In this document: piece by piece, positions 44,433-52,744 of the stretch
Layout: each line of letters begins with the position of its first letter
How positions within the stretch are numbered: position 1 is the stretch's first letter
Assembly: GCF_017377855.1 (NCBI RefSeq)
Contig: NZ_JAFREP010000001.1
Span: 124,001-188,000 of the forward strand
Length of the DNA stretch: 64,000 nucleotides
DNA from: Acanthopleuribacter pedis
GTDB lineage: Bacteria > Acidobacteriota > Holophagae > Acanthopleuribacterales > Acanthopleuribacteraceae
Direction of reading: 5' to 3'
Position numbers and translations under genes: made by a program
Notes under the pieces: generated by a model
Told to the model about the DNA's origin: nothing
The model's input: the letters and a program-made list of their open reading frames with translations, nothing else
The model's database searches: none

Positions 44433-46547
44433 CTACTGTTCGGCAGCCACGGTAATCGCTTCACTGCGCTTTACCTCGATTGTTTTTTGGGCGACTATCT
44501 TATCATTTCGATCTACAAAATCAAACTGGTGGGTGCCGGCCGCTATCTTTATGTTTACCAGGGGCGTGGTATCCACCTTACCGTTGGATTTGACAAAATC
44601 GCCGTTGATTTTGACCTTGACGTAGTCGCCGATGAAATCGATTTTGGGGATGGTGATGACAACCGGGGTGTCCACGGTTTGGGTTTTCCCGGCGGTGACC
44701 TGGACCGTCATGGTTTGTTTGTAGAAGTAGCGCTTGGAGCGCAGCGTGAGTTGGTGTTGGCCTTCGCCGAGCGAGATTTTTGTACCTTTGGTCTGGGTTT
44801 CGCCGCTGCTGAGCAGCAGGTCCTCCATCAGCGTTTTAACGCGGACTTCGCCAGGGGGCGGTTTCTTTTTAAGTGTGTAGTTTAAGGAACTTACGTCGGT
44901 CTTGCCCTCCGTATAGGTGAAGCTCCGGTCGTGGTAATCCGCAAGTTGAAAACGCAGACGGTAGCGGCGGCCGTGGACGAAGGGATGGTCCAGTGGGCTT
45001 TCTCCCACTGTTTTGCCGTCCACCAAAATCGTGGCCCCGGCCGGTTTGGTGACAATGGCGCGGGTGAAGGTTCCCGCCGCCAGGGCGACCTCCAGCTGGG
45101 GTTCCATATCCTCGGCGAGGGTGATTTGGACCCCGCGTTGTTTGTAGCCCGCGAGATCAAAGGTAAACGCTTTTTCGCTTCCTGGCTCCGCCGTCATTTG
45201 AAAAGAAAAGGGGGTGGTGCCGATTTCAACGCCGTCCATCCGGGTTCGTGCGCCGGGAGGAATGGTTTTGATGAGGAGGTTGACGTTCACCGGTTCGCGT
45301 TTGGGCGGGGGCGTGGTCTCGGTGGTTTCCGGCGGCACGGTTGTTTCCGTTTTCTTGGTCAGGTTCTTCACGGTTTCCAGTTCGGGCACCTCTTCGAACA
45401 AGGTCTGAAACAGGCCGTTTTTCCAGGCGACGCCTCCTAGGACGATCAGAACCAACAGGAGGAACAGGGTCATCAGGGTGCCGCGGTTGGCCGGTGCGGT
45501 ATGGGTTTCTTGGCCCGGCGTCGAGGGGCGAGGGCGGTTTCTGGTGTTGCGATTGGTGGTGACCCCGTCGATCTTGACCGTTTTATCGAGTGTTTCCGCG
45601 CCTTGTGCGATTTCGAAATCGGAGCGTTGCAAGCTTTTTTGGATGCCGAAAGTGGGTGTGTAAACCGGGCCGCTCATTTGCGAGAAGGCGTTGACGCGTT
45701 CTTGGTCCGTTTTCGAGAGGCGCAGGGCGCCGATGAGGGCTTTGATGAATTCGGTTGATGACTGGAAGCGTTCTTCCGGGTTTTTGGCCAGCGCTTTCTG
45801 GAAGAGTTGGCGAAACAAGCCGCCGTCGATGGGGAGCAGATGGATATTGGGCGCCATGGTGGGATCTTCGTTGGCGATTTTGTAAAGAATGGCGGAGATC
45901 GATTTGCCGGGGAACGGCAGGTAGCCGGTTAACGCCTCGTGGGTCAAGATGGCGAAGGAGAAGGTGTCGCTGCGTGAATCAACTTGGCCCTCGCGAACTT
46001 GTTCGGGGCTGCTGTAGCTGGGGGTGCCGAGAAAGACCCCGGTTTGGGTCAGGTGGGAATCGGCGTGTTTGGCGATGCCGAAGTCCATAATTTTGGCGGT
46101 GCCGTCGTCTTGAACCATGATGTTGGAGGGTTTGAGATCGCGGTGGACCACATTCTTGGCATGGGCGAAGTCAAGCGCATTGGCGATTTGAAACAGAATT
46201 TGCACCAGGTCGGGAAAGGTGGGACGCGGGTCTTGGTAGATGAGGTCGCTCAGGGTTTGGCCCTCGACGTATTCCATGGCGATGTAGGGGGTGCCGTTCT
46301 CTTCGCCGACGTCGAAGATGCTGACGATGTTGGGATGGTGCAGGGTACCGCTGATCTGGGCTTCCAGGCGGAAGCGTTCTAGGAACTCCTTGGCGTCCTT
46401 CTCGTTGCGGGTGGCGTCGAGTTTGATTGTTTTGATGGCGACGGTGCGTTTGATGGCCGGGTCTTGCGCCTTGAAAACATTACCCATGGCCCCTTCGCCG
46501 AGTAAATTAACGACTTCGTAACGACCGATCGTAGATGTTTGACTCAT
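44433..46547 (-). CDS. Membrane Ser/Thr protein kinase with periplasmic PEGA domains
   Basis: Residues ~8-275 are a complete Hanks-type kinase: GEGAMGNVF loop, Lys39, HRDLKPSN at 135-142 (RD type), DFG at 155-157 and a SPEQ motif. A single membrane helix (LMTLFLLLVLIVLGGVAW, ~357-375) follows, then a Thr/Glu/Pro linker and three or four PEGA-type beta modules (for example PPGARTRMDGVEIGTTPFSF and KPAGATILVDGKTVGESPLD). ATG 46547 begins directly before the kinase; no good SD is visible. First gene of the kinase, TPR/propeller, PEGA/PDZ operon. Confidence 0.9.
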   Translation of the reverse strand: MSQTSTIGRYEVVNLLGEGAMGNVFKAQDPAIKRTVAIKTIKLDATRNEKDAKEFLERFRLEAQISGTLHHPNIVSIFDVGEENGTPYIAMEYVEGQTLSDLIYQDPRPTFPDLVQILFQIANALDFAHAKNVVHRDLKPSNIMVQDDGTAKIMDFGIAKHADSHLTQTGVFLGTPSYSSPEQVREGQVDSRSDTFSFAILTHEALTGYLPFPGKSISAILYKIANEDPTMAPNIHLLPIDGGLFRQLFQKALAKNPEERFQSSTEFIKALIGALRLSKTDQERVNAFSQMSGPVYTPTFGIQKSLQRSDFEIAQGAETLDKTVKIDGVTTNRNTRNRPRPSTPGQETHTAPANRGTLMTLFLLLVLIVLGGVAWKNGLFQTLFEEVPELETVKNLTKKTETTVPPETTETTPPPKREPVNVNLLIKTIPPGARTRMDGVEIGTTPFSFQMTAEPGSEKAFTFDLAGYKQRGVQITLAEDMEPQLEVALAAGTFTRAIVTKPAGATILVDGKTVGESPLDHPFVHGRRYRLRFQLADYHDRSFTYTEGKTDVSSLNYTLKKKPPPGEVRVKTLMEDLLLSSGETQTKGTKISLGEGQHQLTLRSKRYFYKQTMTVQVTAGKTQTVDTPVVITIPKIDFIGDYVKVKINGDFVKSNGKVDTTPLVNIKIAAGTHQFDFVDRNDKIVAQKTIEVKRSEAITVAAEQ

Positions 46548-46869
46548 AGGCTTGGGGTTTCCGTTGATATAAGGTGGTCCGTAATACGCATCGGCGTTCG
46601 ACTCGGGTTCTTGACGGCGGAAAGGGGGGACGGACGTTTTTTGGCGCTTCGCACGGGAGCGCCCCTCGCTGATCCATCTGGTTTCGCCGCATCTCGGCGG
46701 GTGCGTTGGTTTTGAACGCAAGCGGAGTGTCTGTCAAACGGACGTTTTCGGGGTTCAAGCTGCGGCGATGGGTAGGTTCATTAAAGCACATGTCATCGGA
46801 CAAAGCAGCACAAACCACCGGGGTGCCACGCCGCTGTTTGAGGGCCTGCAACCCTTTCGGAAAGGCGGT
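46548..46869. other. Intergenic region upstream of the kinase operon
   Basis: About 320 nt. A perfect TTGACA lies on the minus strand at 46737-46732, but no acceptable -10 box follows at normal spacing. No gene is supported. Confidence 0.4.
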
Positions 46870-47277
46870 TTAAGGCTTGAGCATTCGGGTGCAAATGATG
46901 CGGTGACGGCGGTCGCGCCGCAACCAGACTAGAACCAAATCGAAGCGCCAGGGGATCCTTTGTTCCGGCCATTGGTTGAGGTAGCGTTGTGCCAGCCGGG
47001 TGAGCCGTTTCTTTTGGTCGGGTGAAAGCGTGGTGTGTAAGGCCGGTTCGGTGGTGCCGCTTCGCGCCTTGACCTCGACAAACACGACTTCACGTGGGTT
47101 GGCCATGATGAGATCGATTTCGCCGCGGCCGTGGCGCCAGTTTTTGGCAAGCAGGTGGTAGCCGCGCCGGTGGTACCAGCGACGGGCGAGGTATTCGCCG
47201 CGCTTCCACGGCGAAATCGGCCAAAACGGGGTCGGCATGAGCATACCGCGCAACCGTTCGACCAGTTGGAAGATCAT
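46870..47277 (-). CDS. yraN: YraN/UPF0102 family endonuclease-like protein
   Basis: A small restriction-endonuclease-fold protein of the YraN (UPF0102) family. The hallmark is KNWRHGRGEIDLIM followed by VVFVEVKAR, the D...E-x-K active-site pattern, with GEYLARRWYHRRGYHLL before it. ATG 47277 overlaps the cmk stop by 4 nt (ATGA) and yields 135 residues, the normal size. The cellular role of the family is not settled. Last gene of the rnc-rluB-cmk-yraN cluster. Confidence 0.92.
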   Translation of the reverse strand: MIFQLVERLRGMLMPTPFWPISPWKRGEYLARRWYHRRGYHLLAKNWRHGRGEIDLIMANPREVVFVEVKARSGTTEPALHTTLSPDQKKRLTRLAQRYLNQWPEQRIPWRFDLVLVWLRRDRRHRIICTRMLKP

Positions 47278-47945
47278 GCTGGGTTTATTTTGAAGCGGCG
47301 GCGTGCTTCGCACTCGATGCGATCAATGACCTCTTCTTGGCTTAACGTATTTGTTTCTAGTGTCCAGGCGTCTTTTGCCGGCTTGAGAGGGGCCAAGGTG
47401 CGGCTGCTGTCCTTGCGGTCTCGTTCTTGGAGGGCGGTTAAGACTTCGTCCAAGGTTTGGTTTGCTTGATCGCCGCCGATTTGGTACCAGCGGCGTTTGG
47501 CGCGAACCGCATCATCGGCGGTGAGGAAAACCTTTAGCAAGGCGTCGGGAAAAACAACGGTGCCGATGTCGCGTCCGTCGAGGATGCAGGGCCGTTTGCG
47601 GGCAATCTGTCGCTGGAGTTCGGTGAGGTAGGTGCGCACCGCTGCTTGGGCGCTGACAAAGCTGGCGTTGGCGGTGACTTCCGGTTCGCGAATCGCTTTG
47701 TTGACCCGCCGGGTGCCCAGCAGGATGTCACCTGCTTGGAAGTCGACGCCGAGGTTTTGGAGCCAGGTGGGCTGTTCTAAAAGAGAGGGGTCGCTGTCCG
47801 CCTCTAGCCAAGCGAGCGTGACCGCCCGGTAGGTCGCACCGGTATCTAGGTAGGTCCAGCCCAGGTGGTTGGCGACTGCTTTGGCCACGGTGCTTTTGCC
47901 GACCCCGCTGGGGCCGTCGATAGCGATGACTTGGGTGATGGGCAA
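47274..47945 (-). CDS. cmk: Cytidylate kinase
   Basis: Phosphorylates CMP and dCMP to diphosphates using ATP. P-loop GPSGVGKST is at 11-19, followed by YLDTGATYRAVTL, the CMP-binding RQIARKRPCILDGRDIGTVVF region and the lid RAKRRWYQI, all standard for Cmk. The start is TTG 47945 with GAGGAG 6 nt upstream; 223 residues is the normal length. It overlaps yraN downstream and lies 73 nt after rluB. Confidence 0.95.
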   Translation of the reverse strand: MPITQVIAIDGPSGVGKSTVAKAVANHLGWTYLDTGATYRAVTLAWLEADSDPSLLEQPTWLQNLGVDFQAGDILLGTRRVNKAIREPEVTANASFVSAQAAVRTYLTELQRQIARKRPCILDGRDIGTVVFPDALLKVFLTADDAVRAKRRWYQIGGDQANQTLDEVLTALQERDRKDSSRTLAPLKPAKDAWTLETNTLSQEEVIDRIECEARRRFKINPA

Positions 47946-48018
47946 GGGGTTCTCCTCATCGTCGTCACATCAAGGGCGGGGCCTGAGCGGCCCCTTCGCG
48001 CGTTTTCTCTCGGTCGTG

Positions 48019-49890
48019 TTAGCGGCGACCGCCGCGGGATGATTTACCCGGGCCGCGTCCGCCGCCCTTGGGACCACCGCGTGAGCCGCGGCCGCCGATG
48101 CCGCCGCGGTCTTTGTTAAACGGTTTGTAGCGCGCTTTACCGTGGGCGCTGCCGCTTTCGCCCGGTTTCCCGGTGCCGCGTCCGGGGCCGCGCGATGATT
48201 TGGTCCCACTTCGTTTATCCGCGCCGCCACGGCGTTCGCCGTCACCGCTTTCACGGCGTTTTCCCTCGCGGGAGCCCTCGTCGCGACCGCGGTAGCCACC
48301 GCCGGATTTTCCACTGGCGCCGTCGCCGTCACGACCGCGGTAGCCGCCCTCGGAACGGCGGTTGTCGCCGTCACGACCGCGGTAGCCGCCCTCGGAACGG
48401 CGGTTGTCGCCGTCACGACCGCGGTAGCCACCCTCGGAACGACGGTTGTCGCCGTCACGGCCGCGGTAGCCGCCCTCGGAACGACGGTTGTCGCCGTCAC
48501 GACCGCGGTAGCCGCCCTCGGAACGACGGTTGTCGCCGTCACGGCCGCGGTAGCCACCTTCGGAACGACGGTTGTCGCCGTCACGACCGCGGTAGCCACC
48601 CTCGGAACGACGGTTGTCGCCGTCACGACCGCGGTAGCCGCCCTCGGAACGACGGTTGTCGCCGTCACGACCGCGGTAGCCGCCCTCGGAACGACGGTTG
48701 TCGCCGTCACGACCGCGGTGGCCACCCTCGGAACGGCGGTTGTCGCCGTCACGGCCGCGGTAGCCACCCTCGGAACGACGGTTGTCGCCGTCACGGCCGC
48801 GGTAGCCACCCTCGGAACGACGGTTGTCGCCGTCACGACCGCGGTAGCCGCCCTCGGAACGGCGCTTGTCGCCGTCACGACCGCGGTAGCCGCCCTCGGA
48901 ACGGCGCTTGTCGCCGTCGCCGTCACGGCCGCGGTAGCCGGTGGACGTGCCTTTTTCGCCGCCTTGGTCGCGACGTTTGAAATCACCGCCGGATTTGCGG
49001 GCGTCGCCGTCTCGTTTTTTTCCGATCCCGTCGCGTTGGAAGCTTGCGGTTGACTTGGGTTTGCCGGAGGCACCGCGTTTTTGGGTCCACTTTGAGGATT
49101 TGGCGGGGCGACGACGGACCTCAACCCCGTAATCGCGCAAAAAGCGCAGCGGGTTGATGGGGATCAGTGAATCGTACTCGGCTTTTTTCAGACGCGCGAC
49201 CTCGACCTCGTTAAGCTCGCGCCATTCGCCTTGCTCCAGGCCGTTGGTGGTCAGGAAGGCGAAAGCAATGCGTTTCAATTTGGAAACGGGGTGGCCGACA
49301 ACCTCGAACATCTTGCGGATTTGCAGGTTTTTACCTTCAAATAGCACGACTTTAATCCAGGTGTTGTTGCCGCTTTTGAGGACCTCTACGTCACAGGGGT
49401 TGTAGCGGGTGCCTTCCACCGTCAAGCCCCGCTTCAACCGTTCCAGGGTTTTCTCGGAGGGGGTTCCGAATACCTTGACCACATAGATCTTGGGACATTT
49501 TGAGGCCGGGGCCAGCAGTTTGTTGGTTAACTCGCCGTCGTTGGTAAGGAGCAAGGCGCCTTCCGTGTTTACGTCGAGACGGCCGACCGGGTAAAGCCTG
49601 GCCTTGATGCCTTTGACCAGCTCGGTGACCGTGGTGCGGCCCTCGGGATCGTGTACCGTTGATACGACCCCCTTGGGTTTGTTCAGCAAGACGTAGTAGT
49701 TGGCGACCTGATCCAATTGCAGCAATTTGCCCTTAACCTTGATGTGGTCTTTGTTTGGGTCGGCTTTGGCACCCAACTCGGTGATCTGTTCGCCATTAAC
49801 CGTGACCAAACCGTCAAGGATCAGTTGTTCGGCATCGCGACGGGATGCCACGCCCGCGCGGGCGATAATTTTCTGTAAGCGCTCTTCCAA
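48019..49890 (-). CDS. rluB: RsuA/RluB-family pseudouridine synthase with a long RGG-type repeat tail
   Basis: Residues 1-60 are an S4 RNA-binding domain (MEERLQKIIARAGVASRRDAE) and ~62-240 the pseudouridine synthase core, with catalytic Asp106 in GRLDVNTEGALLL and LNKPKGVVST before it. The enzyme isomerises a uridine in rRNA; RluB (23S U2605 type) is the closest guess. A linker is followed by 14 tandem copies of a 14-residue unit (N/K-RRSEGGYRGRDGD) and then more Gly/Arg/Ser-rich sequence, about 380 residues that normal RluB lacks. Start TTG 49890 follows GGAG by 6 nt. It lies 9 nt after rnc. Confidence 0.88.
   Translation of the reverse strand: MEERLQKIIARAGVASRRDAEQLILDGLVTVNGEQITELGAKADPNKDHIKVKGKLLQLDQVANYYVLLNKPKGVVSTVHDPEGRTTVTELVKGIKARLYPVGRLDVNTEGALLLTNDGELTNKLLAPASKCPKIYVVKVFGTPSEKTLERLKRGLTVEGTRYNPCDVEVLKSGNNTWIKVVLFEGKNLQIRKMFEVVGHPVSKLKRIAFAFLTTNGLEQGEWRELNEVEVARLKKAEYDSLIPINPLRFLRDYGVEVRRRPAKSSKWTQKRGASGKPKSTASFQRDGIGKKRDGDARKSGGDFKRRDQGGEKGTSTGYRGRDGDGDKRRSEGGYRGRDGDKRRSEGGYRGRDGDNRRSEGGYRGRDGDNRRSEGGYRGRDGDNRRSEGGHRGRDGDNRRSEGGYRGRDGDNRRSEGGYRGRDGDNRRSEGGYRGRDGDNRRSEGGYRGRDGDNRRSEGGYRGRDGDNRRSEGGYRGRDGDNRRSEGGYRGRDGDNRRSEGGYRGRDGDNRRSEGGYRGRDGDGASGKSGGGYRGRDEGSREGKRRESGDGERRGGADKRSGTKSSRGPGRGTGKPGESGSAHGKARYKPFNKDRGGIGGRGSRGGPKGGGRGPGKSSRGGRR
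48322..48921 (-). repeat. 42-bp tandem repeat, 14 copies, inside rluB
   Basis: The block containing CCCTCGGAACG (plus strand) recurs at exact 42-bp steps from 48348 to 48894. Copies differ mainly at wobble positions; two N-terminal copies encode Lys instead of Asn and one encodes His for Tyr. The repeat keeps every reading frame free of stops, which creates large false ORFs on both strands. Confidence 0.95.
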
Positions 49891-49899
49891 AATAGGCTC

Positions 49900-50613
49900 C
49901 TATTTGGCCTGAACCGCTTGGTTTGATTCGACTTCATTCCAGAAGTTTGTGTCGTCCAAAAGCAGTCTGGCACTCTCTTGCTGGGCGTTTTTTTTGGAGG
50001 TTCCTTCGCCTACCGGTCCGGCATAACCACCGACCTCGGCGCAGACGCGAAAAACACGGCTGTGTGCCGGTCCTTCCTCGCTTTTTAAGATGTACTTCGG
50101 CAAGCCCAGTCCTTGTTCTTGAAGTTTTTCCTGTAAAAGGGTTTTAAAATCCACCGCGTTTTTAATTTCTATGGTGGCGTTGGCGATGTCCTCGCCAAAA
50201 AGCACGTTAATTAATTCGTCGGCTTTATCAAGGCCGCCGTCCAGAGAGACCGCGCCGATCAAAGCCTCGACCGCGTCTGCTAAAATCGATGTTTTCTTGT
50301 GGCCGCCTGCTTTGCGTTCACCGCGACCCAAGCGCAAAACCTCGCCGAGTTGTATTTCTTTGGCTTTTCGAGCTAAGGTTTTGGATGAGACCAATACGGA
50401 TTTCAGCTTCGACAAGGTGCCTTCATTTTTGTTGGGGAACTGGAGATACAAGTTCCGGGAAACCACATAACCCAAAATCGAGTCGCCCAAAAATTCGAGC
50501 CGCTCATTGTGGGGAACAGAACGTTCGTAGCCGTAGGAGGAGTGCGTCAGTGCTTGTAAAAGAAGTTCTTTTTTGTCGAACCTATATTGAATGATTTCCT
50601 CTAAACGATCCAT
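49900..50613 (-). CDS. rnc: Ribonuclease III
   Basis: Double-strand-specific endonuclease that processes rRNA precursors and other RNAs. The signature NERLEFLGDSILG gives Glu40 and Asp44, and DAVEALIGA gives Asp113 and Glu116, the full metal-binding set. A C-terminal dsRNA-binding domain (VDFKTLLQEKLQEQGLGLPKYIL, GEGTSKKNAQQESARLLL) completes the 237 residues. ATG 50613 has GGGAG 5 nt upstream; the longer open frame lacks family similarity. First gene of the rnc-rluB-cmk-yraN cluster. Confidence 0.96.
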   Translation of the reverse strand: MDRLEEIIQYRFDKKELLLQALTHSSYGYERSVPHNERLEFLGDSILGYVVSRNLYLQFPNKNEGTLSKLKSVLVSSKTLARKAKEIQLGEVLRLGRGERKAGGHKKTSILADAVEALIGAVSLDGGLDKADELINVLFGEDIANATIEIKNAVDFKTLLQEKLQEQGLGLPKYILKSEEGPAHSRVFRVCAEVGGYAGPVGEGTSKKNAQQESARLLLDDTNFWNEVESNQAVQAK

Positions 50614-50995
50614 GACGACTCCCAATTCAAGCGCTCTATCATAGGGGAAAAGCAGGCGGCTGTCCAGCATCGCAAACGCACTCGGCCGGTGCTTGATTTT
50701 GCCGGGGCTGCCGCGCAATTGCCACCGGCAGGAGACCGGCACGTTGTGGCCGGTTCGTCTTGCCGACTGTTGGGTGCCACGGCGATCTTCGCGATGGAAC
50801 TTTAAAATGATGGAAATCCGCGCCGTTTTGTGGACGACGCACAAAAAATCATTCGTTCGTGGATTAAACCAGAGTAAAATTTGTAGATAACTTTCAACAG
50901 TGTGCATCTGTCTCGGTTGTTTACGCGAGCGCGTCTTGCTGTTTGTTCCAGCCAAGGGGCGTACCGGCATCAGCCGAATGATTTTGGGAAAACGC
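50614..50995. other. Divergent intergenic region with partial cobalamin-riboswitch-like motifs
   Basis: About 380 nt between rnc and the GGDEF gene. On the plus strand, CCGGTGC at 50686-50692, GGGGCTGCCGCGCAATTG (50704-50721) and CAGGAGACCGGC (50729-50740) recall cobalamin aptamer blocks, but spacing and the AAATCC element are off. No gene was seen. Confidence 0.3.
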
Positions 50996-52054
50996 ATGAG
51001 TACCGCGCTGGAAAAGAAGTACATCGAAATTATTGAAATCATTCTGGAGTCGCTGTTGCTCCAGGATCAGGATGAACTGGAATCCCTGCTTCAACCGCTC
51101 CGTATTTTTATCCACGATGTGCCCCGTTTTTCTTCCAACCGCATTTTTGTGTCCAAGTTTCGTGCCTTCCTTGAAACCCGTGATGAGGTGCTTGCCGAGC
51201 AAGCCGAGGTACCCGAGGTTGTTCCCGGCAAAGACCAACAGACCAAAAAAACCGTTAACCATTTACTAGACCAGGCCCTGGCCTTGCTCGAGGACGCGTT
51301 GCGGTCTTCTTCCAAAGTTGACGACAGTTTGAAGGGGATCGTCGATAAGATTCAAGAGGCCAAAACCGTAAATAATTTGCGGGCCCTGTCCGCGATTTTT
51401 TTGGATGCCGGTTCGCGCATGCGGGCTGTCGGTCAGGATTTTCAAAATGACGTCGGTCGGATCGCGGTTGAATTGTCCTTTTACCAGAAGCAAATTGAAA
51501 TTCTCGAAAATGCGTTGCAACAGAGTAAGTTAGAGGCGGAGCGCGACCATCTGACGCGACTGTGGAACCGTCGCATCTTTGACCGGAACCTGGAGGAGGC
51601 GGTCCAGCGGGCCAATCGTTTCCACGGGCCGCTATCTCTGTTGCTGGTCGATATCGATCACTTTAAAGAAATCAACGACGAGTGGGGTCATCAAGTTGGT
51701 GACGATGTTTTGGTTAACTTTGCCGGCTTGTTAAACACCAGCTTGCGGGAGCTTGATTTGACTTATCGGCTGGGCGGTGATGAGTTTGCGGTGATTTTCT
51801 CGGGCAGTAACGGCGAGCAATCGCTGATGGTCGCCCATCGCTTGCACCAATTTGTCGGTCGCAATCCCTACCACATTGAAAAAGTGCGTTTCCAAACCAC
51901 CATAAGCGGCGGCCTTACCCAGTACCGGGATGGTGAAACACCTGCCGCATTTTTTAAGCGGGCCGACGATCAGTTGTACCGAGCGAAGCGGTCGGGGCGC
52001 AATAAAATCTGTTCGGATGTTCATGATCCACCCGACACCTTTCCGCCCATTTGA
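50996..52054 (+). CDS. Diguanylate cyclase (GGDEF) with helical N-terminal domain
   Basis: Makes cyclic di-GMP from two GTP. The C-terminal half holds the GGDEF domain: DHLTRLWNRRIFD at its start, LLVDIDHFKEIND, and an intact GGDEF motif at 260-264. An RxxD inhibitory site (RELD, 251-254) sits five residues before it, so product feedback is likely. The first ~185 residues are helical, lack membrane segments, and are not a sensor domain I recognise. I chose ATG 50996; in-frame ATG 50978 or upstream codons are possible because the SD is weak. Confidence 0.9.
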   Translation: MSTALEKKYIEIIEIILESLLLQDQDELESLLQPLRIFIHDVPRFSSNRIFVSKFRAFLETRDEVLAEQAEVPEVVPGKDQQTKKTVNHLLDQALALLEDALRSSSKVDDSLKGIVDKIQEAKTVNNLRALSAIFLDAGSRMRAVGQDFQNDVGRIAVELSFYQKQIEILENALQQSKLEAERDHLTRLWNRRIFDRNLEEAVQRANRFHGPLSLLLVDIDHFKEINDEWGHQVGDDVLVNFAGLLNTSLRELDLTYRLGGDEFAVIFSGSNGEQSLMVAHRLHQFVGRNPYHIEKVRFQTTISGGLTQYRDGETPAAFFKRADDQLYRAKRSGRNKICSDVHDPPDTFPPI

Positions 52055-52744
52055 GTGATCGGGTGTTGTTTGGGTTCCGTCCCCGTGAAAAAGGGACCTT
52101 TTGTTGGGAATGGTGAATCTTTTTCGACTTTTCCAGCGGCCCGCGCGTTTGACTCCCAGACGGTATGGGTGCCTCGCCCGCCACGTCGTGGCTAACCCGC
52201 ATTTCTCACAAAGATTCGTCGCGAGAAGCTGAAAGCCTTGTGAATACGAAGATTACGACCGAGAGGCGGCACAGGGGGCCGACCTTTCGCGGGGCCGACC
52301 TTCCGCGGGAGGCCGCCCCCTCGTAATCGCATGGCTTTCGGCTTCGCAGCAGCATTCCTCGTGAGAAATTCGGGCTAAATTCCGCGGTACCCGCGCTTGG
52401 CACGGGTGGCGGGAATGGGTAGGATGATCCCTTGCGCGGTCCCGCCCCCCGATTGCAGGATCCGTCCTTTTTGCCGTGTTTTGCGCTGCGCCCTCCGCCC
52501 TGCCGGCCGCAAAGGCCCGGTGTGAACGGTTTTTTGATGGCTGGAGTACAACGGTTTTCGGAAAAACGCGATGGTGTTCCTCCGAGCCGGCCTCTGGATG
52601 TTGTGACAAAACCGTTGTTCCGGTGTCTTTTGAGTGATTGATCCACGGAAAATGTGCGCTTCTGCCACGTCTCGAATTGAAGCCGAACGTCCCCTTGTGG
52701 CGGAACGGTCCCTTTTTCCACCCCTATTCCAGGAGCCCCGAGAA
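52055..52744. other. Long intergenic region with inverted and direct repeats
   Basis: Nearly 700 nt without a supported gene. It contains an inverted repeat (52251-52270 with 52311-52328) enclosing two direct copies of GGCCGACCTTYCGCGGG near 52278 and 52294. Several minus-strand frames are open but lack SDs and protein-like composition. Confidence 0.5.

Noticed and set aside
46732-46737. Perfect TTGACA upstream of the PEGA kinase
   Set aside because: No acceptable -10 sequence at 15-19 bp spacing.
48322-48921. Regular repeat array that could look like CRISPR
   Set aside because: No unique spacers; the repeats are contiguous, in frame and protein-coding.
47970-49124. Long minus-strand frame rich in Ala/Val/Thr (and plus-strand frames 48195-48980, 48718-49053)
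   Set aside because: All are by-products of the 42-bp repeat, which has no stop in any frame; rluB is the frame with a conserved domain.
52206-52721. Minus-strand frames in the 690-nt gap
   Set aside because: No SD, no recognisable domain, low-complexity Arg/Gly/Pro composition.
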